DNA of 64,000 bases from Acanthaster planci (Eukaryota; Echinodermata; Asteroidea; Valvatida; Acanthasteridae): contig NW_019091415.1 of the NCBI RefSeq assembly GCF_001949145.1, positions 800,978-864,977 on the forward strand, read 5' to 3'. The number at the start of each line of letters is the position of its first letter. Position 1 is the first letter of the stretch. The notes under the pieces were generated by a model. The model did no database searches. It saw only the letters and a list, made by a program, of their open reading frames with translations, and had not been told where the DNA came from. Below are positions 45,469 through 57,261 of this stretch, in pieces. Position numbers and translations under genes: made by a program.

Positions 45469-48400
45469 TCAGTCAGTTATGGGCTTGTAATATGTATAAT
45501 TGTCCATCGATGTCTTCTGAAGCCTAGGTCCATAATAATCAAGGGTGTAATCAGAGCCATCTGCAGGACCTACAACCTGCAAATATCAAAACAGGGAAAT
45601 ATAGAATTACAAAGCAAAATAAAAACAACAACAAAATCCTGGGGTGTGCTGTACTTTTTGTGTATTAATGTTGGCTCTTTGAAAATAATGGTGAAATACA
45701 CTACATATTTAGATCTATTCATTTCACATCCACAGAAAGCCCAGTTTCCAAATCCCCAGAACTTTCTAATTAATATGATTCTTCCCCTCAGTTGATTTGG
45801 TACACCAGAAATGGTCTGATGTCATCATTTCACACACTGTTAAGTTCTGAATTTTCAATGTTCAGCAAATTACAGAAATTGAGGAATATGTATATTTGGT
45901 TTTGCCTGTTCTTTCTACTGGCATGACCAGGCATTTAATGCTTTGATACCAAATGACTGGATTGTCCTCTTTATTTTCTAGAGCAGATGATCAACAGGTG
46001 ATCGACAACTATCTCTATCCAAAAAACATTCTATCATCACACTTTGACATCCAGCGTAACACATGCAGTTAAGGTATTTTTTACTGAGTTCATCCTGGGC
46101 TTTTGATGAGACCATGGAATTTTGACCATGCCTGCCTAATCCTGCCAGGTTCATTTTGAGGAGGAAAGCCACATGCAAGGTTTTAGTACAATGACATTCT
46201 AATGAAAGGAGGCTGGATGGCACACACAAAGACTTTTTACTTTGAATGCAGGAACACATGTTTATGATAAATACCTAGAGTGGTCATTCCTTTTTTCTTC
46301 TGTACTTAAGAAAACTCAATGAGATTACTCATTTTTCTTGAACCATTAACACTATTCTCAGCTGGATTTTTGTTCATGGCATCTTTATAAACCGTTCTTC
46401 TTCCTTTCATTACAGATAATCCTGACCAAGATACGATCTATAAGTCTGTGTTACAGGAAAACCCTGTATGGACCTGGCTTGTTCCACGCAAGGTTTACCC
46501 AGCCTGCCTCACATGGGTCTGTTTGATTCTCACATCCACACAAAGGTTGGCACAAACCTGCATAGCTATGAGTATGACATCTAGGAAATGGCCGATGAAG
46601 AGAAGACCAACAGTGCAGAACTTGAGCACAGCAATAGCAGGGTAGCCAAGATAGAGGCGGTCCACACCAAACATCCCCAGAAATATGGAGAGAAGTAGGG
46701 AGGTAGAGTACGAGTATCCGGTCCTAAATGGACATCAAAAACACACACACATGTAATGTTACACAAGTTGCATAACAACTGGACAAAACGTCCACAGAAT
46801 GTCACTGATGGAGAACATCCATAAGTACATGTACTGGTTCAAACCGGGCAGTTAATCCACGGAAGCTGGTCGTCAAGTGGATATTCAACAAAGTATGCAA
46901 CAAAGAAAAATACTCTACATAAATATCTACTTGTTTACAAATGTATATCTGTTTATATCCCAGGGCGCATTTTGTGTCAATTACAGGATGATAATGAGTG
47001 AAGAAGACGATGAAGAAATGTTCAGTTTAGAGGTGGGAGGAAAACCCTGGATGGTCTCAGGTAGGGACTGAAAACCCAATCTTGTGGACCAAGCTGGATT
47101 TGAACCCAGGCCCCTAGAGGTGGAAGGCGAGGAAAGAAACACCACACCAACCTGATTCCCCTAAGGAAGCTCTCCCAGTACTGATATCACAAGGGATACC
47201 AATATCCCTTCACCTACATGTGAATGAAGTACAAAACGCATGATAACCTTCCCACTTGTTCACCTTTTTTACATCCGAAAATGATACCTATAAAATGTGA
47301 ATGAAATGTTTACTGTTCTTCAGTATTCACTTCAGTATTCACTCTTAAGCAATACCTTACTTTACCATTATACTACTAAGCAGCCACTTACACCAAGATA
47401 TTGAAGAAATGCCAAGCCCCTGTTCTTAAGCACCTTGCAATTATTCTATTTAGAGTTTTTGCTAATCCTCCAGATATTAACCACTTCCTGCCGGGGACTC
47501 CGGAATTGCAGACGTATGCTTTACATGCGTGGCCGGGGTCTCTGAACTCGGACAAATGAAACAGGGCCCTGTAACAAAAGACCGTACTCCGAACAAAAGA
47601 CCAGGCTGCTGGGCATTATCGACATTTTTCACTCTCAAAAGTGGTGATAATCCAGCCTTGTTTTGAAACCGTATACCAGGGTTTGGGGCATTTAGAGCGA
47701 GCGGATTACCACCAGGGACAAAAGCACTCCACCACCGCAGCGATGAGCCACACAGCACTGCTGCACGCTAATCTGGCCCCTATTGAAAAGAGGTCAGCAG
47801 TGCACTCAGCCAGGTTCGTGAACAAAAGCAAGTTACATAAAACCGCACAATCTGGGCTCTTTTTACAAGGCTGCAGGCCTGGCTGAAATACTCGGGCGTC
47901 AATGAAGGTCACCTGTCAACTTAGAGTAGTGCCTAAAGATTACTTTGTACGGCTATAAATGTCCGTTAAATGAAATGATGAATTTTTGAAGAATTTTGAA
48001 AACGGAAAAAATGATAATTATGCCGGTCTAGCATCATCAACATTGAAAAATGCCCTGGCATGAAGTGGTTAAAAGCCTTCCATGTGAAGGCTGATAGCAT
48101 ATCTGACTGACTAACACAATAACTTCATCAAGAGAACAATAAAGAGCAGTTAGACCACTGAATGTTGATGGGTTGATGACAGCTTAAACCATGCTCTCAT
48201 TCAACTCTTTTTGGGTAAAACTATTGCAAATGACCAACAGAAATAAATTTTGTCCAATAAGAATATCCCAACAACTGACGTCCAAACAGGCAGAGAGTGG
48301 TGGTGGAAATTTCGAGAGCCGTGGTATTTTTACAGGGCCCCAATTAATCCAATGAGAACAGCACCACACTGTAAACTTTCTAATCTGCGAACGAACTGTA

Positions 48401-51400
48401 ATTTGCCCTGTGTGAAGATGATCCCTTGACCCCTTTGTGTGTGTTGATATGTATGCACACACATTGCTACATTTTATAGCATGGTATCGTGCATATTTCC
48501 CTCATGGATATTATGGCAAATGTGCATCAAATCAAATGATGACAGAAATGACCAGATTTTGTGATTGTAAAGCCAGTTTTGGTAGCGACAAAAAAAAGGA
48601 AGTTTCTGTCATGTAACCACTCACACAGTATGGTAGCTGACTAACGTCAGCGTACAGAGACACTCTGGACTCCAGCGTTGCACTACATTTGCCAACCATG
48701 CATGAGGAATTAACATTCTGTCACAGTCCAAATAGAAGCGAATGGAAGACTTAAGCAAAAGAATGTTTAACACTGGGTTGTGGTAAAAGTGCCCAGTCGG
48801 GAAAGTTCAACTTCCTTTTTGAAGCATGGCAGACACAATAAGAGGGGGGTATATGAAGTGGGTAAAGTTGGAGACAGGAGTGAATACAACAAATTTTACC
48901 CAAACCAAAGAGCGCCCTCCTACTGTGTCCGCCCTTCCTCAAATAGGCTAATGTGTGCGGATCAATTTTCATAGTGGGGGGGCCCAATTGTTAGACCATC
49001 AGCCATTAATAAGCGGATCGATTAAGCCCCACCCCATTAAAAGTGGGGGGCCATGCCCCCCGTCGAAAAAGTTGGGGGGGGGAGCAGTTGGGCCTCCCTT
49101 TCGGCTGCCAGTGACTAACATGGCTTTCATCAATACTGTGAGTGTATCTGCTCAACTGAGATAATCACAATAGGGGAAGACAGTTTGTCTAAAATCCGAA
49201 GTTCAAAAAGGGTGTGATGCCTCTGTGTTTGAGATATATTGCAACTTACGTGTATCTACAGGGAACTGTCCTCTTTAGACCTGGTGCTATTGCAGAACCA
49301 TTATAAATCTCACCGTCACACTGAGTACCAGCCACTGGCATGCAGCTGACTGTCAAAACACAAAACAAGGATGTTTAAGACACTTTCCAACCGTTTACTT
49401 TTTATTGCTGAATGTGATTGGATGAATCATGCTTCGGTGGGAAATACATGTCACATGTAACTGTCAGTTTTAGGCACTGGAATATGGTCAAGCTGGTTTG
49501 CCCGAGGTCAAGTAGTCTTGGTCCAAGACCTTTGTGTTCCTACGTTTAGCCGAAATGGATTAATTCAAACTGCTGAGGGCGCTTTATTTATTTGGGTCCC
49601 ATTCCGACATGTACTTTGAGGGAAGGTCTTGGACATTTCGTTTGGTGGTTATTATGTGTTTCATTGTTTTTCTTGACTTTTTTGGGAGCCAATCAAAATC
49701 AATCAATCAATCAAATCAATCAATCAATTTTGAGCACTATGCTGAATTACTCATGTTACCTGTAGTTCATGAAAATTGAAAAAAAAAAAAATAGCACCCG
49801 ATCTCAAAGTCTGAAAATGTCTGCGTAAAATGCTATTTAGGATGTTGTAACATACCTTTAGGATACGCTGATAGATTATTTTATGCGAACTACCTATATG
49901 CAGCTACTTAATGAGCATTCATCCTGTCGATTGCCAGTCAGAGGAAGAAATGGACCCAATTTGTAGTGCTAAAGCAAGTGGATACGACATATGTCGTGAC
50001 TGTATCCATGTGTGATACGGCAAGACATGGCAAACTCTTAGCTGCTGTCCCTTGAATGCAGTAGGATACACTTTGTGTCTGCTTAGCTCTGAGCATCCAG
50101 CTAAACCATGTCAGTTGATGTTTCAGTTTGAAAACGTCCTGCCTCAACGTGAAGCATGTTGAAGAACACTCACATACTTTCTGCTGTTTCTCACTCACAT
50201 GATATACATAATGCATCCATCATCACTAGTCTTTACCACTTCAGATCAAATGAAATATCCAAGACCTTAATATGCATGTGATTTTGGTTTGTCTTGAGAT
50301 AGCACCCTTACAGTGATGGCTTGTAATCACAGGATAAACTGAAGGTACATGAAGGTCTTGGAACCAAGACTAGGCACCAAGCCCTATCCTCACTGCTTCA
50401 AGCAATGGTCAAAAACTGCTATTCCTACCTTAAACAGCATTACCGGACATTAAGTATATTTCCATCCCGGACTTTCTTAAATTTAAAATGCTTGAATAAA
50501 GATTACACTCTGCAGGTTACATAATCTGAAAGCCACAATTCCCAATGCATATAAATCAGGTCACAAATTCTTCCTGGTCATCACTCCCCACTTCTGGAAA
50601 CAAACGTGCCTTTGTACCTGAGATTAACCTGTCTGGTGGACAGTTTACGGCAGCCTGTGTCTCTGGATCTATTTCTGGGTCCTCACACAAATACCTGATA
50701 TTAATCAGTTAAGGTTAATGTCAGTCTTATAGCATCAATACCACTGCAAACCCAGCAGTCTATAGCACTGTTTGTAACATATATTTAACTATGAATAGCA
50801 TATTATCTACAATTTTGAAATTTTTGTAAACAAAGAAATTGTGTGAGCTTAAATGTCTTGGAGATAAAAGTACATGTACAGATGCATTTGTATTGCATGA
50901 CCTTCTAGCCAGCGCATGTTGAGCAAGACTGTGCCCAAGTGATTACGTCACATGCACAATTATGTATTTAAAAGGCATTTTTGCGAGAACCAGCGCGTGA
51001 ACCAACATGCCCACATACTCCATTCGTTTACTTTGTACTTCCTGGTTCACAATGACACCACACTTTGGCACTCTGTATGTGTTGGTTTGTAACATGCTCC
51101 AGTCATGAGGTAATGGCATTGCGGTTAAGTTGTTTTGTTTCATGAAATTCGACCACTGGTCATGATGTGGTTCACAGAGTAGAATCTGACTGGAGGATCT
51201 ATTCATGACAGACCTGTTTACCATGATGCAAACAAGCTGCTCAGATTTACTGACTAAATTGAACAGATGCCATTACTGCAGTGGTACCATACTCATGAAA
51301 ATCATGACACCCAATTGGTGGAAGAGGCACATAATGTGCATTCCACCAGTAGCAAGTTTAGTGCCACTACAGCAATGGTTCTAATTTCAAGTCATCAGAT

Positions 51401-52050
51401 TAGTTAGTTACCCGAGGTAGGTCTAACAGATTAGTTAGTTACCCGAGGTAGGTCTAACAGATTAGTTAGTTACCCGAGGTAGGTCTAACAGATTAGTTAG
51501 TTACCCGAGGTAGGTCTAACNNNNNNNNNNNNNNNNNNNNNNNNNNNNNNNNNNNNNNNNNNNNNNNNNNNNNNNNNNNNNNNNNNNNNNNNNNNNNNNN
51601 NNNNNNNNNNNNNNNNNNNNNNNNNNNNNNNNNNNNNNNNNNNNNNNNNNNNNNNNNNNNNNNNNNNNNNNNNNNNNNNNNNNNNNNNNNNNNNNNNNNN
51701 NNNNNNNNNNNNNNNNNNNNNNNNNNNNNNNNNNNNNNNNNNNNNNNNNNNNNNNNNNNNNNNNNNNNNNNNNNNNNNNNNNNNNNNNNNNNNNNNNNNN
51801 NNNNNNNNNNNNNNNNNNNNNNNNNNNNNNNNNNNNNNNNAGCTTGATTTCTCAGCAACAGCCATAATTCCAAGAGGAAAATCCACATCTAAGTTACGAA
51901 AGTCTCATTAAACTGCTTGGTCTGAAAAGGATACTGTCCTGCTTGAAGATCATTGCATTTGATATCACCTTCAGTGTTTTCAGCAAATGAACAAAGGAAG
52001 AGTCTGACCATAAACATTATGACCAGAACTTGTCCGCATATTCCTTGCAT
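45469..52050 (-). CDS. TM2D1: TM2 domain-containing protein 1
   Basis: Five minus-strand exons join in frame into 188 codons plus stop: 51935-52050, 50618-50694, 49250-49349, 46558-46723 and 45469-45576. Residues 1-23 form a signal peptide (VLVIMFMVRLFLCSFA core). A cysteine-containing ectodomain follows (KCNDLQAGQYLCEDPEIDP, NCPPD, SCMPV, QCDGEIYNGS, VPCRYT), then the TM2 domain: helix 1 LLLSIFLGMFGV, the DRL turn (residues 119-121), YLGYPAIAVLKFCTVGL, helix 2 FIGHFLDVILIAM, and VVGPADGSDY with the tail DYYGPRL. The human protein is about 207 residues, so this one is slightly short. TM2D1-3 proteins are linked to Notch signalling in flies; TM2D1 was described as binding amyloid beta. An in-frame ATG 33 bases upstream (52,083) is an alternative start, but it would put charged and polar residues before the signal core. 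Confidence 0.95.
46930..47190 (-). mobile_element. tRNA-derived SINE, in TM2D1 intron 3
   Basis: The minus strand carries a B box TGGGTTCAAATCC (plus strand 47,095-47,108) in a tRNA-like 5' part. The typical SINE body follows: CAGTCCCTACCTGAGACC, GGGTTTTCCTCCCACCTCTA, AACTGAACATTTCTTCATCG, and a tail with AAATGCGCCCTGGGATATAA. The tail of the form GCGCC-TGGGATATAAA is common in SINEs that borrow LINE 3' ends. I could not fix the ends or a target-site duplication. Confidence 0.7.
47481..48068. mobile_element. piggyBac-like non-autonomous element with TTAA target sites
   Basis: The ends read CCACTTCCTGCCGGGG... and ...CCCTGGCATGAAGTGG, inverted repeats of about 17 bases with two mismatches. 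TTAA lies immediately outside on both sides (47,477-47,480 and 48,069-48,072), the target-site duplication specific to piggyBac-type elements. The 588-bp body has no transposase. A related decayed sequence is at 9.89-10.15 kb in the opposite orientation. It lies in TM2D1 intron 3, between exons 3 and 4. Confidence 0.8.
49696..49730. repeat. (AATC)n microsatellite
   Basis: A short interrupted run of AATC/TCAA units (CAATCAATCAATCAAATCAA) lies in TM2D1 intron 2. Confidence 0.9.
50945..51065. repeat. Dispersed repeat, copy A (copy B at 59.03 kb)
   Basis: About 120 bp aligns in the same orientation with 59,034-59,155. Shared blocks include TAAAAGGCATT, GCGTGAAC, TACTCCATTCGTTT and a CTCACAGTGGCGTCACACTT/TTCACAATGACACCACACTT end. 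No coding potential or terminal repeats are visible. Confidence 0.65.
51396..51520. repeat. 31-bp tandem repeat running into the assembly gap
   Basis: Four identical 31-bp units starting CAGATTAGTTAGTTACCCGA are followed at once by the run of Ns. The array, in TM2D1 intron 1, is therefore probably longer than shown, and the gap likely marks an unassembled satellite. Confidence 0.95.
51521..51840. other. Assembly gap (320 N)
   Basis: Undetermined bases. The true length is unknown because it borders a tandem array. It lies inside TM2D1 intron 1, so it does not interrupt the coding exons found. Confidence 0.99.
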
Positions 52051-53189
52051 ACTTATGGTGTCAATGCTGAAGTACATATACATGTAAATCAGCTCAGCTA
52101 CAGCCTTCCTTCTGGTGTCCAGTGACTCTCTGGTAGCTGGTCTAGATCAGGAACAACCACTTGCAATGGAATTGATCTGGACTTCTTACTCAATGATGGC
52201 AAATGTAAACGTAGCACACACGGTTCATGTCCTACAGAGATACTATTAAAGGCAAAATGTTGACAAACTATCGTATCTTGCCGACATGTCCAAACAATTA
52301 AAAGTGACATTGTGACACAACGTCTTTTTAGAGCAAGAAAACAACAAAGACTGCCATGGCATATGGTGTTACACCAACAACTATGCTCTGCATGCTACAT
52401 GTAGCAGAATCTATGTGTGAGTGTGCACGTACGTGTAGGCCTGCAGTGTATTAAGGGGAAAGCAACTTTGGGAGTGTACTGTCAAGACAATATTTGTTCC
52501 CATAGTGTTTCTGGTCCCTACATGTGTAAAACTGGTGAAAATATGAGTGTAATCCCCAAAACTATGAAGTCTGCAGGTACATGTAGGTTCCTGGGCCTAT
52601 GAGTTGCAAAACCCAGAAAAGTTGCTACAGAAATTTGCTGATTTTACCTGGAGCTTCCCAATGGTAGTACTGTTGTTGGGACCATCCAAACATCAGACCT
52701 ATAAAATTGGCAGAAAAACAGGATTTTTCAAAGGTCTAACATTACAGAAGGACCATCTCAACCATTTAGTTGTGACTGATGCTATTGCAATAGTTGGGGC
52801 TTATTCATTTTGGGAAGAACTCCATAATGGACATCACTAATTTTCCCTACATGTACATGAAGGCATCAGCCATCAGAAAGTCATAACATGTCCTATTATT
52901 AAATTTAGCAAGGAAAATATCAAAGCAGCCAATCTCATACTACTGGATCATGTACATGTTAGAGTCTGGGCACAGGATTTCAAGTGATGTCTATTCATGA
53001 TGATGGTAATTCAATACTGCACTGTAACTAATAGGGAACTTACACTGTAACAATTACAACTCACTTTTTTTACAACAGCACAGTAATGTTAAGAGTAGTT
53101 ACTACATAACACAGAAATGATGGAGTATGCCATGACCATGAATATGATAGAGGAAGCATGCCATGACATGCATTGGAATGCTATACCCC

Positions 53190-55880
53190 AACTAACCGCT
53201 CCAAGTGGGAACAAAATAGGGTGTGTTTTTGAATGAAACTGACAGTCCTTCGGTACGAACTCGCCATGCAGGTGCACAGATTTATGTGCATTTGGCTTGG
53301 GACACACTGAGTATGTGCAACAAATTCATGTCGGAATGTACGGTCTTCGCCTGCATACAGAACGTGTGCAAGAACCCAGTTGGAAAACTTCTTAGTACCA
53401 GCCTGTCTTTCTTCCACCGATGAGGGTGCACTTCAACTCAGGGTAGATAACCTCAGTCCCAACAACATGTATTACTATACCATTCGAACTATAGGCTTAG
53501 TATAGTTGAGCTGGCCCAACTACAGTACGGAGGTCCATAGTTCATATGCGAATTTAGGGTACTCCTTCATACATGAACTTGGCAAGACTTGCAGTGACTT
53601 GAAAACTTCTACATAAAATCTGCAATGGCCAGCCCAACTGCAGCACTATGGACCACGCTTACATGCAGTTGGGGTGTAGAGCTACATGTACCAACAGGTC
53701 TGCTTACCCCCAGAACTGGGGGTTTGCCATCCACTGCACTTCCTTGTTCATACAGCGCAGTCACTGATGAATAATACAATTCTTGAGGTAGACTTCTGTA
53801 ATGTCACCTGTTCATGACAAGGCATGCCTTTGACTTAGCCAATGCTACTGCATGAAACAGGGGATCTTAATTAAAGTCCTGACACAAAACTGTCAAATAA
53901 TCCTTACAGAAGTCAAAAATAATTGTTTATGATGTAAACAAACAAATTTGCATATTCGTGAAAATGCTAAAATTCATGAAACTTTTATCTTTTTGTGAAA
54001 ATGCGTGCTCTTTTGCTATAGCATGTGCCAGGTGCAAACTTGGTACATTTGTATACACTTCAGGCATCAGATTCACCTCTTTTTGAAGATGCCAAAACAA
54101 GTTGGCCTATGAATTTGCCCTTTATTGCTAACACTTTATCAATGGATGATAAATTGGCCTCTTTGTGAAAACGTACAATGCGATTTAGTTGAAATTTGCC
54201 CCATATAGATCTTCGTAATTTGGCTGATTTCAGTAGATTTGGTAAAAAAATGATTACACCAAGTGTATGCATCACAAAGCCCATCTTATTTTGCCTGAAA
54301 ACAAACATTTAAAAAAATCATGATTTTGGGCCAAAGTGTCTCTTTGTGAAAATGGCTACAATATGGGGCATCACTAATTTCCTCTTGCAGTATTAGGCTA
54401 CTTGCTATCAGAGTATGATAAAATGTCCTATTAAGTCAATTGTATTTTTATACCCTCCATGAATTTAGCAAAGAAAATATCGAAGCATTTACATGTACAT
54501 TGTACTTAGAAAACACTTAGGCCTAGAACTGTTCAGGCCAGTCCATACATGTTTACTTGCTTCCTATATTATCGCGATAACTCTATTATCGTGGAATCAG
54601 AGATTTTGAATTTGGCAGTGAGTTGCCGAGTGGCAAAATGCAACCAGGTAATCAATAACTTATGGCCTAAGAATTAGTTTGATGAAAACAGAGTGAAAAG
54701 TTTTGTAAGGTTTCGTTAGAAATTTCGTAAGAATTTCAAACAATAATTTTGAATAAAATAGTTCAGGTCTAATGAGATGGTTATGACTCTCGGGGAATGA
54801 GAACTCAGAAAGCAGACTTTTTTAATGATTGTTTCAGACATCAATAAAAGAAAAAGAAACTATTCCTTCAGCAAACACCATTTTAATAAGATGATTGTCA
54901 AAGTTGTTGCTGCCTTTAAGATTGCGGTAAAAAGGTTCTGCCAAATTAATGAGTGTAAGGTGGTGCAGCCAATTATTCCCATCTCGTTCTCTCAGTGTAT
55001 GACATTTTAAGGAGACTGGAAAAAATGGAGTCAATTACAGGTAAAATGGAACATGATCACAAAGTGAGGCTATTTTGTTTCGTCTGAAAAGAAATCCTTC
55101 CGTTTATCTTATTTATATTCATAAACAAAGTGCTCTAAAGGCCATTGTAGAAACCATGTCTCCAAAACCACAATAGAGACTCCACCTCTGTTTGCATACG
55201 GCACACGTAGATTTTCTGAGCTATCGTAGATGAAGATAAATTGAACCACAAACAAATCTTATGAATCAAGTTACAAAGGAGGAGTTAAACAGCAACCACA
55301 GAATGATTCAGGAAGGTGCGCGAGCAATCCTTACGTTGATACAGAAATGTGGTAACTACTGCGCTAATAGAGTAACCTACATGTATCCTATATGTATGTG
55401 TAGGTTTATGCACAACGTCAAGTGATCATCATGTGATGTCCGCATAGGCTTAAGGCCTATATGTATTTCAAGAACTCATCAAAGTCACTGGGCCTAATGT
55501 CGCTAGGTCCCTAATTTTGCCACTTACCGTTAAAACCAGTTCAACAATAGGTGGTGAAATTGGGGACCTTGTGACTAAACTATCATGCACGTTACTCCAT
55601 GTACATGTCTATCCACCCTGAGCTGAAGTGCACCCTCACCGGCGAAAGAAACACAGATGGTACCAAGTTTTCCAACCGGGTTCTTGCATGCATTCTGTGT
55701 GCATTTCAAAGACCATACATGTACATGTATATTTGCACATACTCAGTGTGCTCCATGTCAAATGCACATAAACTTGCATGCCTAGGCCTATGCAATGAGT
55801 GGGTAGGCCTACCAAACATGCCAAACGACTGTCAATTTCATTTCAAAACATGCCCTTTTTTGTTCTCGCTCGAAGCTGAT
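53190..55880. mobile_element. Long inverted repeat, ~260-bp arms, ~2.2-kb middle
   Basis: The segment 53,190-53,455 matches the reverse complement of 55,611-55,880. Shared blocks include GGGTGTGTTTTTGAATGAAA versus GGGCATGTTTTGAAATGAAA, ACTGACAGTC, TTTATGTGCATTTG, ACACTGAGTATGTGCAA, and the CTGAGCTGAAGTGCACCCTC end. The middle shows no transposase ORF. It is either one non-autonomous DNA element with long arms or two copies of a repeat family in opposite orientation. Confidence 0.6.
55505..55569. repeat. Short perfect-ended hairpin (65 bp)
   Basis: AGGTCCCTAATTTTGCCAC pairs with GTGGTGAAATTGGGGACCT across a 27-base loop, 16 of 19 positions matching. The 5' arm resembles the outer end of the MITE at 42.13 kb (AGGTCCGTTTTTTGCCACTTAC), so it may be a solo remnant of the same family. 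Confidence 0.6.
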
Positions 55881-56145
55881 AGGCGTACCGTGTATCATGT
55901 GTAGGCCTAGCCCAAGACTGGGGGCCAGTCTACTGGAATACCTCCGTATCCTTAGCCCCCACAATGGTCAACCAAAAAAGAGGAGACACTGCAAAAGTGC
56001 CTTCTATGAACGCTGCTTTGCGTGTATGGCTCATTCACCCCATCTGACCATTGATGTATTAATAAGGGCAATTTCCACGGACGGAGTCCGTGCCACACTA
56101 GTGGGACTAGGCTAGGCCTAGCCTATGTCGAAGTTCCTGACTGGT

Positions 56146-56241
56146 TTTACACAATTATAGAAAGGCATTGTGGGAAGCAAAAAGGAGCAAACATAGTCCC
56201 TTTTTCCTTCCCACACTGCCTTTCTACCATTGTGCAAAATC
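56146..56241. repeat. Long hairpin (~42-bp arms)
   Basis: The left arm (TTACACAATTATAGAAAGGC, ATTGTGGGAAGCAAAAAGGA) pairs with the right arm (CCCTTTTTCCTTCCCACACT, GCCTTTCTACCATTGTGCAA) around a loop of about 10 bases. The few mismatches are scattered. It could be a short MITE; a miRNA-like precursor is possible but unsupported. Confidence 0.65.
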
Positions 56242-56758
56242 ACCCGTGCAATAATAAGGCTTATGTATGGAATTCCATATCTGCCGTCGTGCGTCGCCCG
56301 TGGTTTTTTTGTCACGATTGCGCAGTGGTATTTTTAACTTTGACCCTTGATCGTTTCACATCAATGTCCTTATTCAATTGATCCACCATGCCTGACTCTC
56401 ATTTTAGCAATTGCGCCAAACTCCAATTGAAAGAAGAAACAATATCCTGACATCAAATAAGTAACGTGTACATGAAATAATACCATTTTGGTTACATAAA
56501 TAAATTAACAAAATAGACTTTTGTTGGGGTAGATTGGTTTTCTCGATAACTTAGTTACTCTAGATTTACAATGTTTGATTCCTTAATAGTTTTCATGAGA
56601 GACGAACTGATTCAACATTATTTTGAGGGCAGGTATACCTATGATGAAATCTGCTGTATACTCCAAATTAGACATGACTTTAGTTGCAGGTTGGCTCACA
56701 GAAGTCTTTTTAACAGTAACGTTACTTGTTAGCCCCATAAATAATGCTGATGTGCTGG

Positions 56759-57016
56759 ACATTTATGATAACGCCCACAGCCATGACAGCGGCGGACGCG
56801 TACTTAACGTCACACCTACCTGCATGATTCATTTACTAGGAATCTGCCCTTGGTTTTGATTTCTGCGTAGGCCCAATTGCATGACATGTGTGATGTAGAA
56901 AATTGATGTTATTGTTACTTCTCATGCGCCACAGGTCGATCGCCTCTACGTCAAAGGATCCGAACAAAGACGAGCATCATGCCGCATGAGGGCAGTATGC
57001 ATTTCGGGATCAAAAT
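56759..57016. repeat. Direct repeat, copy 1 (258 bp)
   Basis: This segment, from ACATTTATGATAACGCCCAC to ATTTCGGGATCAAAAT, is repeated at 57,262-57,528 with few differences (a handful of substitutions and one insertion of about ten bases). The two copies are separated by 245 bp. Confidence 0.93.
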
Positions 57017-57068
57017 GGCAGGTTTGGAACTGGTAAATGGCAGAATTGGGACACAACAAAAAGCAAAA

Positions 57069-57164
57069 TGCGATGGACGACGGCAGATATGGAATTCCAT
57101 ACCTATGCCAGGGCAATGCGACGGACGACGGCAGATATGGAATTCCATACTTATGCCAGGGCAC
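57069..57164. repeat. Two 48-bp tandem units with the palindrome TATGGAATTCCATA
   Basis: Two nearly identical units each contain ACGACGGCAGATATGGAATT followed by CCATAC and ATGCCAGGGCA. The central TATGGAATTCCATA is a perfect palindrome. A third copy of the core lies at 56,267-56,292 in inverted orientation (GTATGGAATTCCATATCTGC). Confidence 0.92.
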
Positions 57165-57261
57165 CGTCGAAGATAGCTGCACAAAAGAAAAAAAACTAGT
57201 ACTTTTACTGTTTTAGGTCCTACAGTCCTAGCGGTCCTCGAAAAGGCTACTAGTTTAATTC

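Noticed and set aside
48950-49100. Fold-back element with G- and C-tracts (GGGCCCAATTG / CAGTTGGGCC)
   Set aside because: Only short, interrupted complementarity could be traced, and no ends or target duplications could be defined.
51493-51888. Minus-strand ORFs of about 130 codons
   Set aside because: Most residues are undetermined because they run through the gap; they are artefacts.
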